The position numbers were made by a program, and so were the translations under genes. Positions 13,001-21,872 of a stretch of 34,624 nucleotides of DNA are shown one piece after another. The stretch is from Branchiostoma floridae (Eukaryota > Chordata > Leptocardii > Amphioxiformes > Branchiostomatidae). The notes under the pieces were generated by a model that was not told the DNA's origin, did no database searches, and worked only from the letters and a program-made list of their open reading frames with translations. The stretch is taken from assembly GCF_000003815.2 (NCBI RefSeq), contig NW_023365705.1, positions 1-34,624 of the forward strand. The letters run 5' to 3'. Numbering within the stretch: position 1 is the first letter of the stretch; the number at the start of each line of letters is the position of its first letter.

Positions 13001-16000
13001 ACTTCTTCTTCTGCAATTGAGTTCTCTGCGTTTTTGCCATATCTCATATATATATCAACATAGATGACATTGTGTTAGTAATAGGAATCAGTAAATGATG
13101 CTACTGCTGTTTTTTGGTGAAAGTTGTTTGTCACCCGATCCAGAAATGTCCTAAATCACAATAAACAATAAATCAGTGCCTGACCCTGAGTCTGACTCCC
13201 TGCTTCTCCTCCAGGTTAGCCAGCAGATCCATCACCACATCAGCATCAGTCCTGCTGCCGGGCTGGTCCAGCTTCCTCTTCAGCTGGGAGATGTGCCTCT
13301 CAATTGTTTTCAGTCTGAGGAAGTCAAGGGGGAGAGAGCATTAAATTTTATGAAATTTATATCCTAGGCATCCAGGTTTACTATATTTAAAGCAATGCAA
13401 TCTCTACAACTGGATGAAAATTGGTGATTTACTTCTGGACAATAAGGGAAGGTGACTTTGACAACCATTTTTTTCCAGTTAGATGTTAGTTGTTCTGCCA
13501 GTTCATTGTAGTGAGGCTGAAGAAGAGTGATGGATGTCACGCAAAAGGTCAGGAAGTAATCAAAATCACTCACTCACTATCCATTTTTGCCCAGTTGGAG
13601 AGATTGAATTGTCTTTAAACAAGAAGAGAGAGCAAAGTAGGTGGTAGATGTGTTCTACGGGCAATGCAACAAGCTTCAGGAGAGCAGAAGGTAACAGATA
13701 TTCAAATCAAGAAACAAACACTGAAGATGGCAGCACAGTGAAAAACCTCTTGTCTTGCTCCTTCTCGATCTTCTTGAGAATGTCAGCCAGCTTTTCTTGA
13801 GCGTCTTCCGCAGTAACCCTGTCCAGATGTGTCCCGACCACGAGCACGGCAGCGTTGGGAACTCTCATGGCGATGTTGTCGATCCACACACCAACGTGCC
13901 TCCTGTACGACTTTTCATCCCCAAGCCTGCAGTCAAATTCAAAGTATGTCGGTGTAGTTAATTGCAAAACATTTCTTCAAACCAAAACGGATTTTTCAAC
14001 TTCTTCTGGTTCCAAATTTTAAGATTATATTTGAGTTTATGCTTTCAAATAACCTGGGTCGGCATCTAACCCTAAATGTGTAACCTACTTTTATTCAAGT
14101 TATTTTGTTGACCACCAACAGCACCAGGCAAATCTTAGTGATGAAGAAAAGCAGACCTGTATGAGTATTTTCTAAACTTCTACATGTAACCTGTTCACAC
14201 CTGTACACCTGTACTTCACCTGACAGAGTACACACCTGTATGTCTCCAAGTTGACCACCAGCAGCACCAGGGCATCCTTGGTGATGAAGACAGGATGAGT
14301 GACCAGGTAGTCCTGCTGACCTGCAAAGTCCCAGGTAAGGAACGTCACGTCACCCTCGGTGATGTCATGCCTGTCGATGCCGTGTGTTCGGTCCTGGATG
14401 TCCACCAGGTTTGACTGACCCGTCTTCAGGGACAGACACAGGCTGGTCTTTCCTGCACCTGCAAGTGTCAGCCAATGGTACTGGATAAAGCACAGATACA
14501 ATGTATATAAAGAGAGGGTCTTCAGTCTAAATGAAAGAGAAGAACCGCGTACCTAGAACTCTCTTACAACAGTTTGTTGAAGGTTAGACACCCAGGAACA
14601 GTCCCTCAAGGAATTCTACAGATTCTGAAAGATTGGGTAACTGATACCTCATGTATCTTCAATGATTATTCTAGACTTCTGATAAGCTTTTAACTGGTAT
14701 GAGTTAATGTACATTTGAGTGCTCAGGGTTCTGAAAGTTCCCTCATACAGAAACTCACCTGTATCTCCCAACAGCATCAGTTTCATACGCCTGTCCTCGG
14801 TGACTCCAGCCTTCAGTGACTGGCAGTACTGCTTGATTGCAATTATACCTGAGGGAAAAAAATTAGAGCACAATAATCGTCATTCAAAGTCAAAGTCAAA
14901 GGTATGAAAGAAGATTGTGATATATGCAAGCCTATACAAGTCCTATCACATTGTTATAATTTATTAACGGAAAAAAAACATTGAAAAAGTACCTTGGATG
15001 CAGACTTCCTGTGGAGGCTCTGACAGGGGGTTGTCCTCTGCCTGGAAGAGTTCCAGTGGCTTGTCGAAAAACTCCAGGGGAACCTCGGTGATCTTGTTGG
15101 CGGAGAGACAGACCTGCCTGATTCTGGGCAGCTGCAGGAGTTGCGGGGGGAACATGGTGAACTTGTTACTGGAGATCTTCAGATACTCCAGCCTCTCCAG
15201 ACTCACCAGGTCCTCGGGCAGAGTCTTCAGCCTGTTGGAGCCGATCCGCAGGTTCTTCATCTTTGGAAGACACGGGAACACACCTGGAGGAATCTCCTCC
15301 ACCTGGTTCACAGAGAAGCGCAGGACTTCCAGTTCACGGAATTCCTTGATTTGTGCAGGAAAGGTCTTGAAGACGTTGTTTCCCAGATCCAGATTCTTGA
15401 TCTTCTTCAACTCAGTGAATTCTTGTGTGAGACTCTTCAGCTTGTTCCGATCCAATTTGACATCTGTAACCTACAGATGAAATATATGAAGTGGTTATAA
15501 AAATAAGTTATGTATGATAAATGTTATCATAAACTATGTTTCATATTAAAATCTTTACAAAATTATATATAGAAAAAATTACCATGATAGACTATGAAAA
15601 ATTATTCTGTGGAATAAATAAGTCTAATAAACAAAAATAAAACATCTGTTCTGTTGTCATGCATGACTCATTCTACACTTCTTCATATTGTTACTTGTTT
15701 CAGACAAGTGGACATTTTGAAGAGATTCAGCAACAATACAAAGTAACATTCAATATTGTCTTATCTATTGCACACTAACATATTTCCTCACCTGTGAGAA
15801 GATGCTGATGCCGGCAGGTATCTTCTTCATCCTGTTGACGGACAGGTGCAGCTGAGACACCTTCAGGGTCCGCGGGTCGTTCTTTAAGAAGTCAGGGATG
15901 CAGGGCGGGTCCTTACTCTTTATCGCCAGACTGTATGTTCCGTCTGTCAGAGACTTCCACTCGAAACTGCAGTCTGGGAACTCCAGCTTCTCCAGCTGTG

Positions 16001-16124
16001 TCCAGTTTGACATCTGCATGTAATAATCTGCATCTGGCCAGCTGGCCTGCCCATTCTGGAACAGCTTCTCCTTTATTTGCAGATGTCGGCCTGTCCATTC
16101 CGATATTCTCATCTGGGTTGCCAT
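4007..16124 (-). CDS. LRR-Roc-COR-(RHIM-like)-death domain ROCO protein, 18 coding exons
   Basis: Predicted cytosolic ROCO-family GTPase with a death domain. Exons (minus strand, high to low): 16124-15792, 15470-14993, 14848-14759, 14458-14236, 13926-13747, 13314-13185, 12832-12731, 12514-12427, 11805-11615, 11148-11059, 10805-10671, 9178-9057, 8678-8440, 7970-7790, 7365-7295, 6836-6234, 5635-5519, 4431-4007. The sum is 3798 bp, or 1265 residues plus TAG, and every exon junction keeps phase. All introns read as GT-AG except the one after 6234 (GC-AG). The start is the ATG lying 11 bases inside an exon whose acceptor is at 16136-16138. Order: N-terminal segment 1-90, LRRs about 90-270, Roc 293-435, COR about 500-800, CxxC pair 833-872, RHIM-like 909-927, low-complexity linker to 1050, death domain 1088-1175, NQSAN-rich tail. 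It resembles MFHAS1/LRRK-type ROCO proteins; ROCO proteins carrying a death domain include DAPK1, but this one has no kinase. Function (innate or cell-death signalling) is inferred from domains. Confidence 0.9.
4462..4813. mobile_element. hAT-type MITE, 352 bp, in the last ROCO intron
   Basis: Terminal inverted repeats CAGGGCTCTAGCC (left) and CAGAGCTCTAGCC (right, reverse complement), flanked by CTGTGAAT and TTGTGAAT (7 of 8 identical). The CAGGG-type end and 8-bp duplication are typical of hAT. Inner sequence contains CCGTCAATGACGG dyads. No ORF. Confidence 0.7.
5303..5495. repeat. Interspersed repeat with GCGAACTTAAAACCACCGC units
   Basis: Two direct copies of a ~20-bp unit (about 5368-5392 and 5431-5456) and one inverted copy (CGCAGTGGTTTAATGTTCGC near 5325). 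It lies in the intron just after the donor of exon 5635-5519. It looks like a nonautonomous element; ends unresolved. Confidence 0.45.
5780..5915. mobile_element. Possible retroelement 3' end with ATTGATTGA tail
   Basis: A segment ending in AATAAAGG and then a degenerate ATTGATTA/ATTGATTG run, in the GC-AG intron. The shape suggests the + strand 3' end of a LINE or SINE. No coding part is visible. Confidence 0.3.
6234..6708 (-). other. Low-complexity linker with SYRGGATTPP-type repeats
   Basis: Part of exon 6836-6234. It has five or six imperfect copies of a roughly 10-residue unit (SYRGGATTPP, SHRGGPPG, AHRGGATTSP, SYRGGTNMAP), then a Tyr/Gln/Pro-rich stretch (LQPPYQPPVY, SQPMPAYNQP). Predicted disordered. 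The DNA shows matching CCCCCCCTGT-rich repeats, so the length may vary between alleles. Confidence 0.8.
6709..6765 (-). other. RHIM-like amyloid motif
   Basis: Residues about 909-927 read YNIHNSSL then SNCQVGNKNNQ. Known RHIMs (RIPK1, RIPK3, TRIF, ZBP1) have an Asn/Ser-rich lead, a core V/I-Q-V/I/L-G, then Asn-rich positions. Here the core is CQVG, with Q920, V921 and G922 in the expected order and N923/N925/N926 behind; only the first core position (Cys) is atypical. It sits at the start of a disordered linker, as RHIMs usually do. Confidence 0.5.
7295..7970 (-). other. CxxC...CxxC zinc-ribbon-like pair after COR
   Basis: Exon 7970-7790 ends with LCPRCEPDNAEVFEVP and exon 7365-7295 supplies ATYCETCEDSVP. 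Two CxxC knuckles thus lie about 30 residues apart with an intron between them. This arrangement fits a zinc ribbon. Metal binding is inferred. Phase across the intron (2 to 2) is consistent. Confidence 0.55.
7915..8180. repeat. 95-bp tandem duplication spanning an exon acceptor
   Basis: Bases 7915-8009 (5' half of exon 7970-7790 plus its acceptor and TAAACAAA tract) recur almost identically from 8010, offset 95. A third decayed copy lies at about 8117-8180. The extra copy carries an intact acceptor at 8066-8067. Confidence 0.85.
9275..9446. repeat. Simple-sequence tract (ACCA/CAGC/AAAC)n
   Basis: Runs of CAACCAAC, CAGCCAGC, ACCGACCG and finally AAACAAAC in the intron between exons 10805-10671 and 9178-9057. 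The open frames it produces (poly-Leu/Phe/Val) are artefacts. Confidence 0.85.
9548..10364 (-). mobile_element. 5'-truncated LINE (non-LTR retrotransposon) 3' fragment
   Basis: An open frame (10356-9793) encodes about 187 residues of the region C-terminal to the reverse transcriptase palm: WNEHVDKLC, MVLPLLDYYDTVWD, LQVLQNRAARVV, FNSLPAYIKQ, then LKDLT and stop. The catalytic FADD box is absent because of 5' truncation; an in-frame stop lies just upstream. A ~230-bp 3' UTR follows, ending in AATAAACAAACAAACAAA. Same strand as the host gene, inside an intron. CR1/Jockey-like clade is likely but not certain. Confidence 0.8.
13747..14848 (-). other. Roc GTPase domain (three exons)
   Basis: P-loop GDTGAGKTS (residues 298-306) is split across an intron between 14759 and 14458. 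A switch-I-like RTHGID follows at 324-329, then G3 DFAGQ (344-348), and the guanine-specificity motif THLD (407-410) in exon 13926-13747. All G motifs are intact, so nucleotide binding is expected. The family role is a GTP-regulated switch in tandem with COR. Confidence 0.92.
14106..14153 (-). pseudogene. Intronic remnant copy of a Roc exon fragment
   Basis: Closely matches the end of exon 14458-14236 (14250-14296). Read in the same frame it gives FITKICLVLLVVN against FITKDALVLLVVN in the real exon, then runs to a stop. It has no good splice sites, so it is a decayed duplicate. Confidence 0.7.
14993..15470 (-). other. LRR exon (residues 112-270)
   Basis: Domain segment of the ROCO gene. Seven or so leucine-rich repeats of about 23 residues, with motifs such as LKNLDLGNN-like, LEVLRFSVNQ, LRIGSNRLKTLP, LKISSNKFTMFP and VCLSANKITEVP. 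The LxxLP spacing is typical of intracellular LRRs (Shoc2/ROCO type). A first repeat (LHLSVNRMKKIP) sits at the end of the previous exon. There are no cysteine caps, which fits a cytosolic protein. Confidence 0.9.
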
Positions 16125-16648
16125 GGTCTGTAACACTGAAGAAAGAGAGAATTTTTGAGCCAAGGCGGGATTTAACCAAACAGAAAACAAAAGAGACCTT
16201 GAGTGCATTAAAATCTAAATACCTCTTCAGACAAGGAGTCAGCAACACCTACCCTTAGCCCTAAAGTTACAACATAAGTGCCAAAAGCATTTTTAGCAAG
16301 GAGAAGACAACTTTTTTACATACTAGCAGTTAAGTATCCCAATCAAGTTAAGTATTATAATCAAGTGTTGATATGACATATCTTATAAGTTAATTGTTCA
16401 GCCACTGAAAAGTGACTTGACAACAACACTGACTCAGGGGAATCCCCACTGATGATGTCGTGGGAAAATCCAAAGCTCTCTCGGAAAAACGGGAACTTCA
16501 CAAATTATCTTGGCCACGGTGGCAAACAACAGTTAGACCTGCTATGTAAACTTGAAGCTGAACTAATTGTATCATCATATGTCACATTTATGCAGTACAA
16601 TGATCCCTGCTTGGTTTGGTTTCGGTCTCCGAACTGTGCCAAGATTTT

Positions 16649-16672
16649 TATTTATTTATTTATTTATTTCAC
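16649..16672. repeat. TTTA microsatellite
   Basis: A short run of TTTATTTA in the 5' UTR intron of the ROCO gene. Confidence 0.8.
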
Positions 16673-16809
16673 TTGGCACTTCTTGACAAATACACATTGA
16701 ATTTGAAGAATGATTTATGATTAACCATATCCTGACAATTCAGAAAACATAACCAGACTTATAAACATATCACTACCTTGCAGGGCCTACTATAAGGTGC
16801 AAAATTTAC

Positions 16810-16910
16810 CTGTGCAGAAGTGCTGACGTCACCCAGGTGAAGTCTGGCAGGTAGTACAAGTTCGCTGAGTAGCGACTTGTTCCGGGTTTACTGGGGCAGT
16901 GTGAAGTTCA
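16810..16910 (-). other. Noncoding first exon (5' UTR) of the ROCO gene
   Basis: On the minus strand a good donor (CACAG|GTAAAT) ends at 16810. It lies upstream of the exon with the start codon, whose acceptor follows a pyrimidine tract at 16136-16150. The 5' limit is not visible; 16910 is a guess. This exon contains a CRE palindrome TGACGTCA (16824-16831). The resulting 5' UTR intron is about 0.67 kb and contains a TTTA microsatellite. Confidence 0.5.
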
Positions 16911-17049
16911 CAGGACCGCTGATGGTCCACTTGTACAGATCGTGGAGCAAACAGAGTCCAGCCAAACAGCGAACAGACCCAGTGTGTGAGAGAAAACACT
17001 GCACAGCGGACACAACTGACCCACTGGCCGCCCAGAGTACCGAAACTGT

Positions 17050-17069
17050 GGGGATTCCCCGTGACGTCA
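17050..17069. promoter_or_regulatory. Palindromic kappaB-type site followed by CRE
   Basis: GGGGATTCCCC at 17050-17060 matches the NF-kappaB consensus GGGRNWYYCC on both strands. It is followed directly by TGACGTCA (17062-17069), a perfect CRE/ATF palindrome. Both lie about 240 bp upstream of the end of the noncoding first exon. No TATA box is obvious. Function is inferred. Confidence 0.5.
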
Positions 17070-17136
17070 TACGCGTGAAACTAACGGAAAGTCCCGGATG
17101 GACGATTGGACTCCCCTCACGGGGGTTGTTATAAGC

Positions 17137-18278
17137 TAATATTTATATGAATATCATTCATCCAATCATTTAAAGAAAAACGGTTTCATAGAAATTATTT
17201 GAGATTTTGGTCATATCAACGTCAGTGAATTTATCAATCTAACAATTAACCACGTTAGGCCCCTAATACAGAAAAAATTCTTCTTCTTTGCTCTTGATGA
17301 TCACATGCATGCAATCACAAAGAGGTGATTTTCTCGAAATGTAGTATCAACGAAACTATGATTTTTTCATTTTGTTTTACAAACGTAACAGAAAGACATT
17401 TAGTACAGAACTCTTACCACCCCTAGCTAGTGGAATATTGGACTAGTCTTATTTCCGGTGTTGAGGCTGACCCGGATGTATTCCTGCGGACGCCGTGACC
17501 TCTGAAGGCCGGTTGAATCACCTGAGGACCACGACTGACGTCTTATCCTGAGGAAAAACATGTCTTAAAGACGCTTTTAGACTCAAGTGCAACTCCTGAC
17601 AAGACTTGGAGATCCCAGAATCTTGCAAGGAAGTAAAAAGGCGGGAAAACGGCAGAATTATCCAAGGTAGGGCCTGTTTTACGTCAGCCTATTACTTGCA
17701 GACGACATTTTGATACCTCAAATTATTTTTGCTGTTTGATACCGCGGGATTCCTGCATTCAGGGCAAAAAACAACACCCAACAGTGGTCTATAACTTGAA
17801 CAGCAAACTACTAGGAAAGTTATAGCTTCTTTTAGACTGTTGACAGTGAATTTTTGCGGTGTAATTTTGATATTTTGCGCGCACGTGAGGTGAAAAATCA
17901 CGTTCGTGTCATGTAAATAATTAACCGGTTCTTCCCATATCTGTGTTACTATAGTTGTTGACACTGTGTTCTAAACCTTTGTAACGTTACATAAACCTAT
18001 GTGGACTTTCCCTCCGTGTTGGAAAAATCTTGAGACGTTTGTAGTTAACATGTGTTGCACGGTAGTGGCTTACTAGTACACGTATCCAAGACGTGAACAG
18101 GAAATGTGTACAGTTATTTCCTGCTGGGGAGGAGGGGGGGGGGGGGAAGGGGGCTCAGCTCTAGATAGCATAATCAGAGTTCATATCTGTAATGTTACAC
18201 CAATAATCTCGAACTAGCAGTGTCGATTCAATGATGGGGGGGAGGGGGGTGTTACTCAACAAGCAGAGGTTTGGCTCA
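17137..18278. other. Intergenic DNA, no gene recognised
   Basis: Apart from the possible divergent exon at 17440-17667 I see only AT-rich sequence and G-runs (18128-18155, 18234-18250). Confidence 0.5.
17440..17667 (+). other. Possible noncoding first exon of a divergent transcript
   Basis: A GC-richer stretch that starts near an ETS-like ATTTCCGGT (17451-17459) and ends with a good donor CCAAG|GTAGGG at 17667/17668. It lies head-to-head with the ROCO gene. No partner exon was found on the + strand, so it could be chance. Confidence 0.2.
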
Positions 18279-18499
18279 GGCTGTTTTTAGGTGTCTTTGG
18301 GCATTTTTGTTACGTTTTCTATTTTGCCCCATTTTTTTTTTTTGCTGCCAGCCAACATTAGTGGTTAGCAAGCGAAATTATTGAGCCAGCAGTCACTACG
18401 GAGGATGGTACTCAGGCTAAGCCAACATGAAGAAAAGGGACAAAATAGAAAACTTGACAAAAATGCTTAAAAGAAGACGTCAAAAAACAGCTGGAACCA
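18279..18499. mobile_element. Imperfect foldback/MITE-like inverted repeat
   Basis: GGCTGTTTTT...GTTTTCTATTTTG (about 18282-18340) pairs with the reverse complement of about 18436-18495 (CAAAATAGAAAAC...AAAACAGC). The spacer is about 95 bp. The right end abuts a gap, so boundaries and TSD are unknown. Confidence 0.6.
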
Positions 18500-18621
18500 N
18501 NNNNNNNNNNNNNNNNNNNNNNNNNNNNNNNNNNNNNNNNNNNNNNNNNNNNNNNNNNNNNNNNNNNNNNNNNNNNNNNNNNNNNNNNNNNNNNNNNNNN
18601 NNNNNNNNNNNNNNNNNNNNN
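18500..18621. other. Assembly gap (122 N)
   Basis: Run of N; content unknown. Confidence 1.
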
Positions 18622-19040
18622 GCGGTCTTGTGCCCTTGGGAAAGGCACTTTACACGACTTTCCTCACTTTACTCAAGTGAAAAATGAGTCGTCCCTCGGA
18701 TAGGACGTTAAATGGAGGTCCCGTGTATGGGGAGAGTCACACCCCATGCACGTTAAAGAACCCCCACACGTGCGATGGTGCCGTGTGGTGGCGCAAACCC
18801 TTCTGTCTGGAGTTGGTGATTCACTTCAAATCACCCGGTTGGAGACCTGGCGAACCTCCATACCGTATCAGCCACACGGTGATTTACATCATCATTCACC
18901 CGGACGGGAGACCTGGCGCATCCCCGTCTTGTAACTAGCCAGCGAAAGGGTATGTCACCCCGTAAGGGGCGGTATCACCCCGTCGTGTGTAAGCATGTGC
19001 GAACATGTTTACGTTGATCACGTCGACCGATGATGATGAT
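18622..19040 (+). mobile_element. SINE-like interspersed repeat body
   Basis: Starts after the gap with CTTGTGCCCTTGGGAAAGGC and ACACGACTTTCCTCACT, a central block seen in many marine-animal SINEs, and ends in a GAT trinucleotide run (19032-19044). A copy of the same block occurs inverted at 26375-26412, there next to a B-box-like GGTTCAAAAC. The two GACCTGGCG-containing subunits (18842-18856 and 18907-18922) form an internal direct repeat. Confidence 0.6.
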
Positions 19041-19044
19041 GATG

Positions 19045-20340
19045 AGTTAGTACTGTCAAGATTATAACTCCCCTGTGATAATTAGTACAATTTCCCAAAC
19101 AAACAAATTTTATTCCATTCAAGGCAAAGAAGACATTTCTAACAGACTTTAGTGTCCTTTGTCAGACTGTATATTACACATGTATCAAACTCATGCTACA
19201 TGCAAAATCTTTAACACCCAGCTTGATTATTATATTAGGTACCATTTCTCTTAGTGTTAGATGCTCCATGTATACATGTTACATACAGGAATTCATGTAC
19301 TGCATAATGTGATATCACAATAGGGCTGTCTAATTATTTTCCATCCCACTGATTGTTTGGGGTATTTTCAGACATAAATGTGTTATTTTCATCGTTAAAT
19401 CTGTTAATTCATGCTTACAAAAATACTAGTAAATCAATTTGATGTTGTCAAGTTGATATTTTTTAGATTACATTCCATCCTGGGACTTAGGGACGGGTCG
19501 TGGAAACATCCTTGTATCACAATTATCTTCACAACATTACAATAATCAGCTTTTCCAATATTCTATCTGTTAACAGTCCAGTATAGTGTGATATGAAATG
19601 TATGTGCTTAGCAAATGCATAGATGTTATTATTGCGGAAAACTAAATCCTTTAGTGATAAGTTTAACTGAATTGTACATTGTGCATAGCTTAAATTTGCT
19701 CCCTCCAAAAGTATATGCTTTATGGTTGTACACAAACTACTCAAATAAAAATGCCATTTGTTACAGCAGTTCACTCAAAACTGAACTGATTAGTAATAAA
19801 ATTTGATACTTGATGTTCTGAAGATTGCCCTCTTTGCAATGGGGGGGGGGTGTTATTAAATCAGCCGTCTAGATTGTGTAGCAACTTTTCTAAATTTATC
19901 AGACAGTACAATTTACTAGTACAGTTTACAACATAGAGACAATCTTAGGCAAAGAACTCAATTCCTCACATCAGTGCTTTATAGCTTTTCTTATAATGAT
20001 ACATACATAACCAGAAACAGCTCAGCGCACCAGTGGTATGGGTACAGGAGTTAATCCATTATGACACAACCACAGCTTTATTTCTACCGGCATTTTGGTG
20101 ACCGTCTGTGACCATCCTCAGGGCTTCTTATATGTCTTGCTTAATCTAAAGATGGAGGATGAGCACCTATAAGCTATAGGTGATTGCAGTGGCAGGAAAA
20201 GCATCAATGGGGCACTATATCTATACCCCAATTAATTGGTTCAAGGTTTTGCTAGCTTGACTGTTTAGGGAATTTCAAAGAAACTTGGACAGCCATAATT
20301 GCTGTGAAATCACTGTGCTGATACTGATAGGCATTTAGGC
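19045..20340. other. AT-rich intergenic DNA; possible retroelement end
   Basis: No gene found. On the minus strand, 20110-20040 (GAGGATGGTCACAGACGGTC, then AATGCCGGTAGAAATAAAGC and TGTGGTTGTGTC) resembles 3' ends of Penelope-like or LINE elements, but I cannot confirm it. Confidence 0.35.
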
Positions 20341-20355
20341 AGCAGCCTTAATGCA

Positions 20356-20573
20356 ACTGGTGGAATGGCCTAGTGGGTAGAGTGTTCGCCTTGCATTCGG
20401 TAGGTCGTGAGTTCAATCCCGGCCGAGTCATACCAAAGACTTTAAAAAATGGCACATGCTGCTTTCTCTGCTGTAGTGATTGCGTTGTGTGGCCCATGGG
20501 TTACTGAAACGGAGATGGGCACCGCCCTATGCGCCATCAGGCGCGGGAAGGACTTTAACTAACTTTAACTAAC
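20356..20573 (+). mobile_element. tRNA-derived SINE with 7-bp TSD
   Basis: A-box TGGCCTAGTGGGTAG and B-box GAGTTCAATCC spaced as in tRNA, with a CTTGCATTC anticodon-like loop suggesting an Ala(TGC)-type ancestor. Ends in a TTAACTAAC repeat tail. TSD TAATGCA at 20349-20355 and 20574-20580. A paralogous empty site exists at 20729-20742 (CCTTAATGCAGCATG). Confidence 0.85.
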
Positions 20574-20580
20574 TAATGCA

Positions 20581-20625
20581 GCATGACAACTTTAAGCATC
20601 AGTGTGGCAGTGAGCATCGGTTTGA
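20581..20625 (-). pseudogene. Duplicated 3' coding end of the LRR receptor
   Basis: Read on the minus strand it encodes LTATLMLKVVMLH followed by a stop. The real gene ends LTATLMLKVFMLH. This is a partial tandem duplicate ~155 bp downstream of the intact 3' end; the SINE insertion lies at its stop codon. Confidence 0.7.
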
Positions 20626-20730
20626 CCTCTAGAGTTTCTGTACGTATTCTTTTGTTTGTTGTTGAAGGAATGCTGAATTCTGTGCCTAAGTTGCTGTGAA
20701 ATCACTGTGCTTATTGGCAGCAATGAAGCC

Positions 20731-21541
20731 TTAATGCAGCATGAAAACTTTAAGCATCAGTGTGGCAGTGAGCAGGAGTTTGACTAGGGCAGCACTATTG
20801 CTAGCATTGCTTGCAGCAGTAGTATTGCTTGCAGTGGTACAGTAGAAATCATGACCAAATCCGATATTACTCCGCATCAGGGGCCCTGTTGAAATGCTAG
20901 GACCTGCACATTGGAGCTGAGGCAGGTTTGCAAATGCACCCCAATTGATGGAAGTTATTCGGTTGGAACGTACCTCCAACTGTTGCAGCCGGGAGAGATT
21001 TGAGAATGCACCTGGATCGATGGAAGTTATCCGGTTGTAGGAAAGGGAGAGGTTTAGGAGCTGGGGTAGGTTGGAGAATACATCAGAGTCAATGCGAGTT
21101 ATGTTGTTGTAGGACAAAGACAACTCTTGGAGCAGGGGGAGGTTTGAGAATGCACCCTCCCTGATCGAATTCATCCGGTTGGAGTGTACCTCCAACTGTT
21201 GCAGCCGGGGCAGATTTGAGAATGCACCCTCCCTGATGGACGTGATCCGGTTGTTAGACAGGATCAGCATTTGGAGCTGAGTTAGATTTGCAAATGTACC
21301 AGACTGCTGGGGCTGATCTGGGAATGTAACACCCCCAATGCCATTTATCCGGTTGTAGGAAAGGGAGAGGTTTAGGAGCTGGGGTAGGTTGGAGAATGTA
21401 CCAGAGTCAATGCGAGTTATGTTGTTGTAGGACAAAGACAACTCTTGTAGCAGGGGGAGGTTGGTGAAGGCACCAGAGGAGATGCCATTTATTGAGTTGG
21501 AATGCAGGGACAGCTGTCGAAGCTGGGGCAAAGAAGGAAAT
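20731..21541 (-). CDS. LRR-only receptor, 3' part (5' end in gap)
   Basis: About 269 codons from the gap edge to TAA at 20733-20731. Eight 24-residue LRRs of the extracellular type (LPQLxxLSLSYNxIxxIxxGAFSN) and one broken unit. A short C-terminal segment follows with few cysteines (QCAGPSIS, DFYCTTA), then Thr/Ser/Asn-rich stalk and a hydrophobic tail (LVKLLLTATLMLKVFMLH). The tail suggests a GPI-anchor signal or a membrane end. The layout recalls VLR-like LRR proteins described in amphioxus. The N-terminus is not visible; 21873-21977 may hold part of it, but frames across the gap cannot be trusted. Probably a surface or secreted recognition protein (inference). Confidence 0.8.
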
Positions 21542-21872
21542 NNNNNNNNNNNNNNNNNNNNNNNNNNNNNNNNNNNNNNNNNNNNNNNNNNNNNNNNNNN
21601 NNNNNNNNNNNNNNNNNNNNNNNNNNNNNNNNNNNNNNNNNNNNNNNNNNNNNNNNNNNNNNNNNNNNNNNNNNNNNNNNNNNNNNNNNNNNNNNNNNNN
21701 NNNNNNNNNNNNNNNNNNNNNNNNNNNNNNNNNNNNNNNNNNNNNNNNNNNNNNNNNNNNNNNNNNNNNNNNNNNNNNNNNNNNNNNNNNNNNNNNNNNN
21801 NNNNNNNNNNNNNNNNNNNNNNNNNNNNNNNNNNNNNNNNNNNNNNNNNNNNNNNNNNNNNNNNNNNNNNNN
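21542..21872. other. Assembly gap (331 N) within the LRR gene
   Basis: Falls inside a repetitive LRR coding region, a common cause of assembly failure. Its true length, and so the LRR number, is unknown. Confidence 1.

Noticed and set aside
13185-13367. Plus-strand 63-residue frame
   Set aside because: Overlaps a minus-strand exon that fits phase on both sides (2 in, 0 out).
15141-15500. Plus-strand frames across the LRR exon
   Set aside because: Antisense shadows of the LRR coding sequence.
16877-17134. Plus-strand 85-residue frame upstream of the ROCO gene
   Set aside because: Lies over the promoter/first exon region, no domain, no splice partners.
20356-20430. Functional tRNA gene (A and B boxes present)
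   Set aside because: Does not close a full cloverleaf, is followed by a SINE body and tail, and has a TSD and a sister copy.
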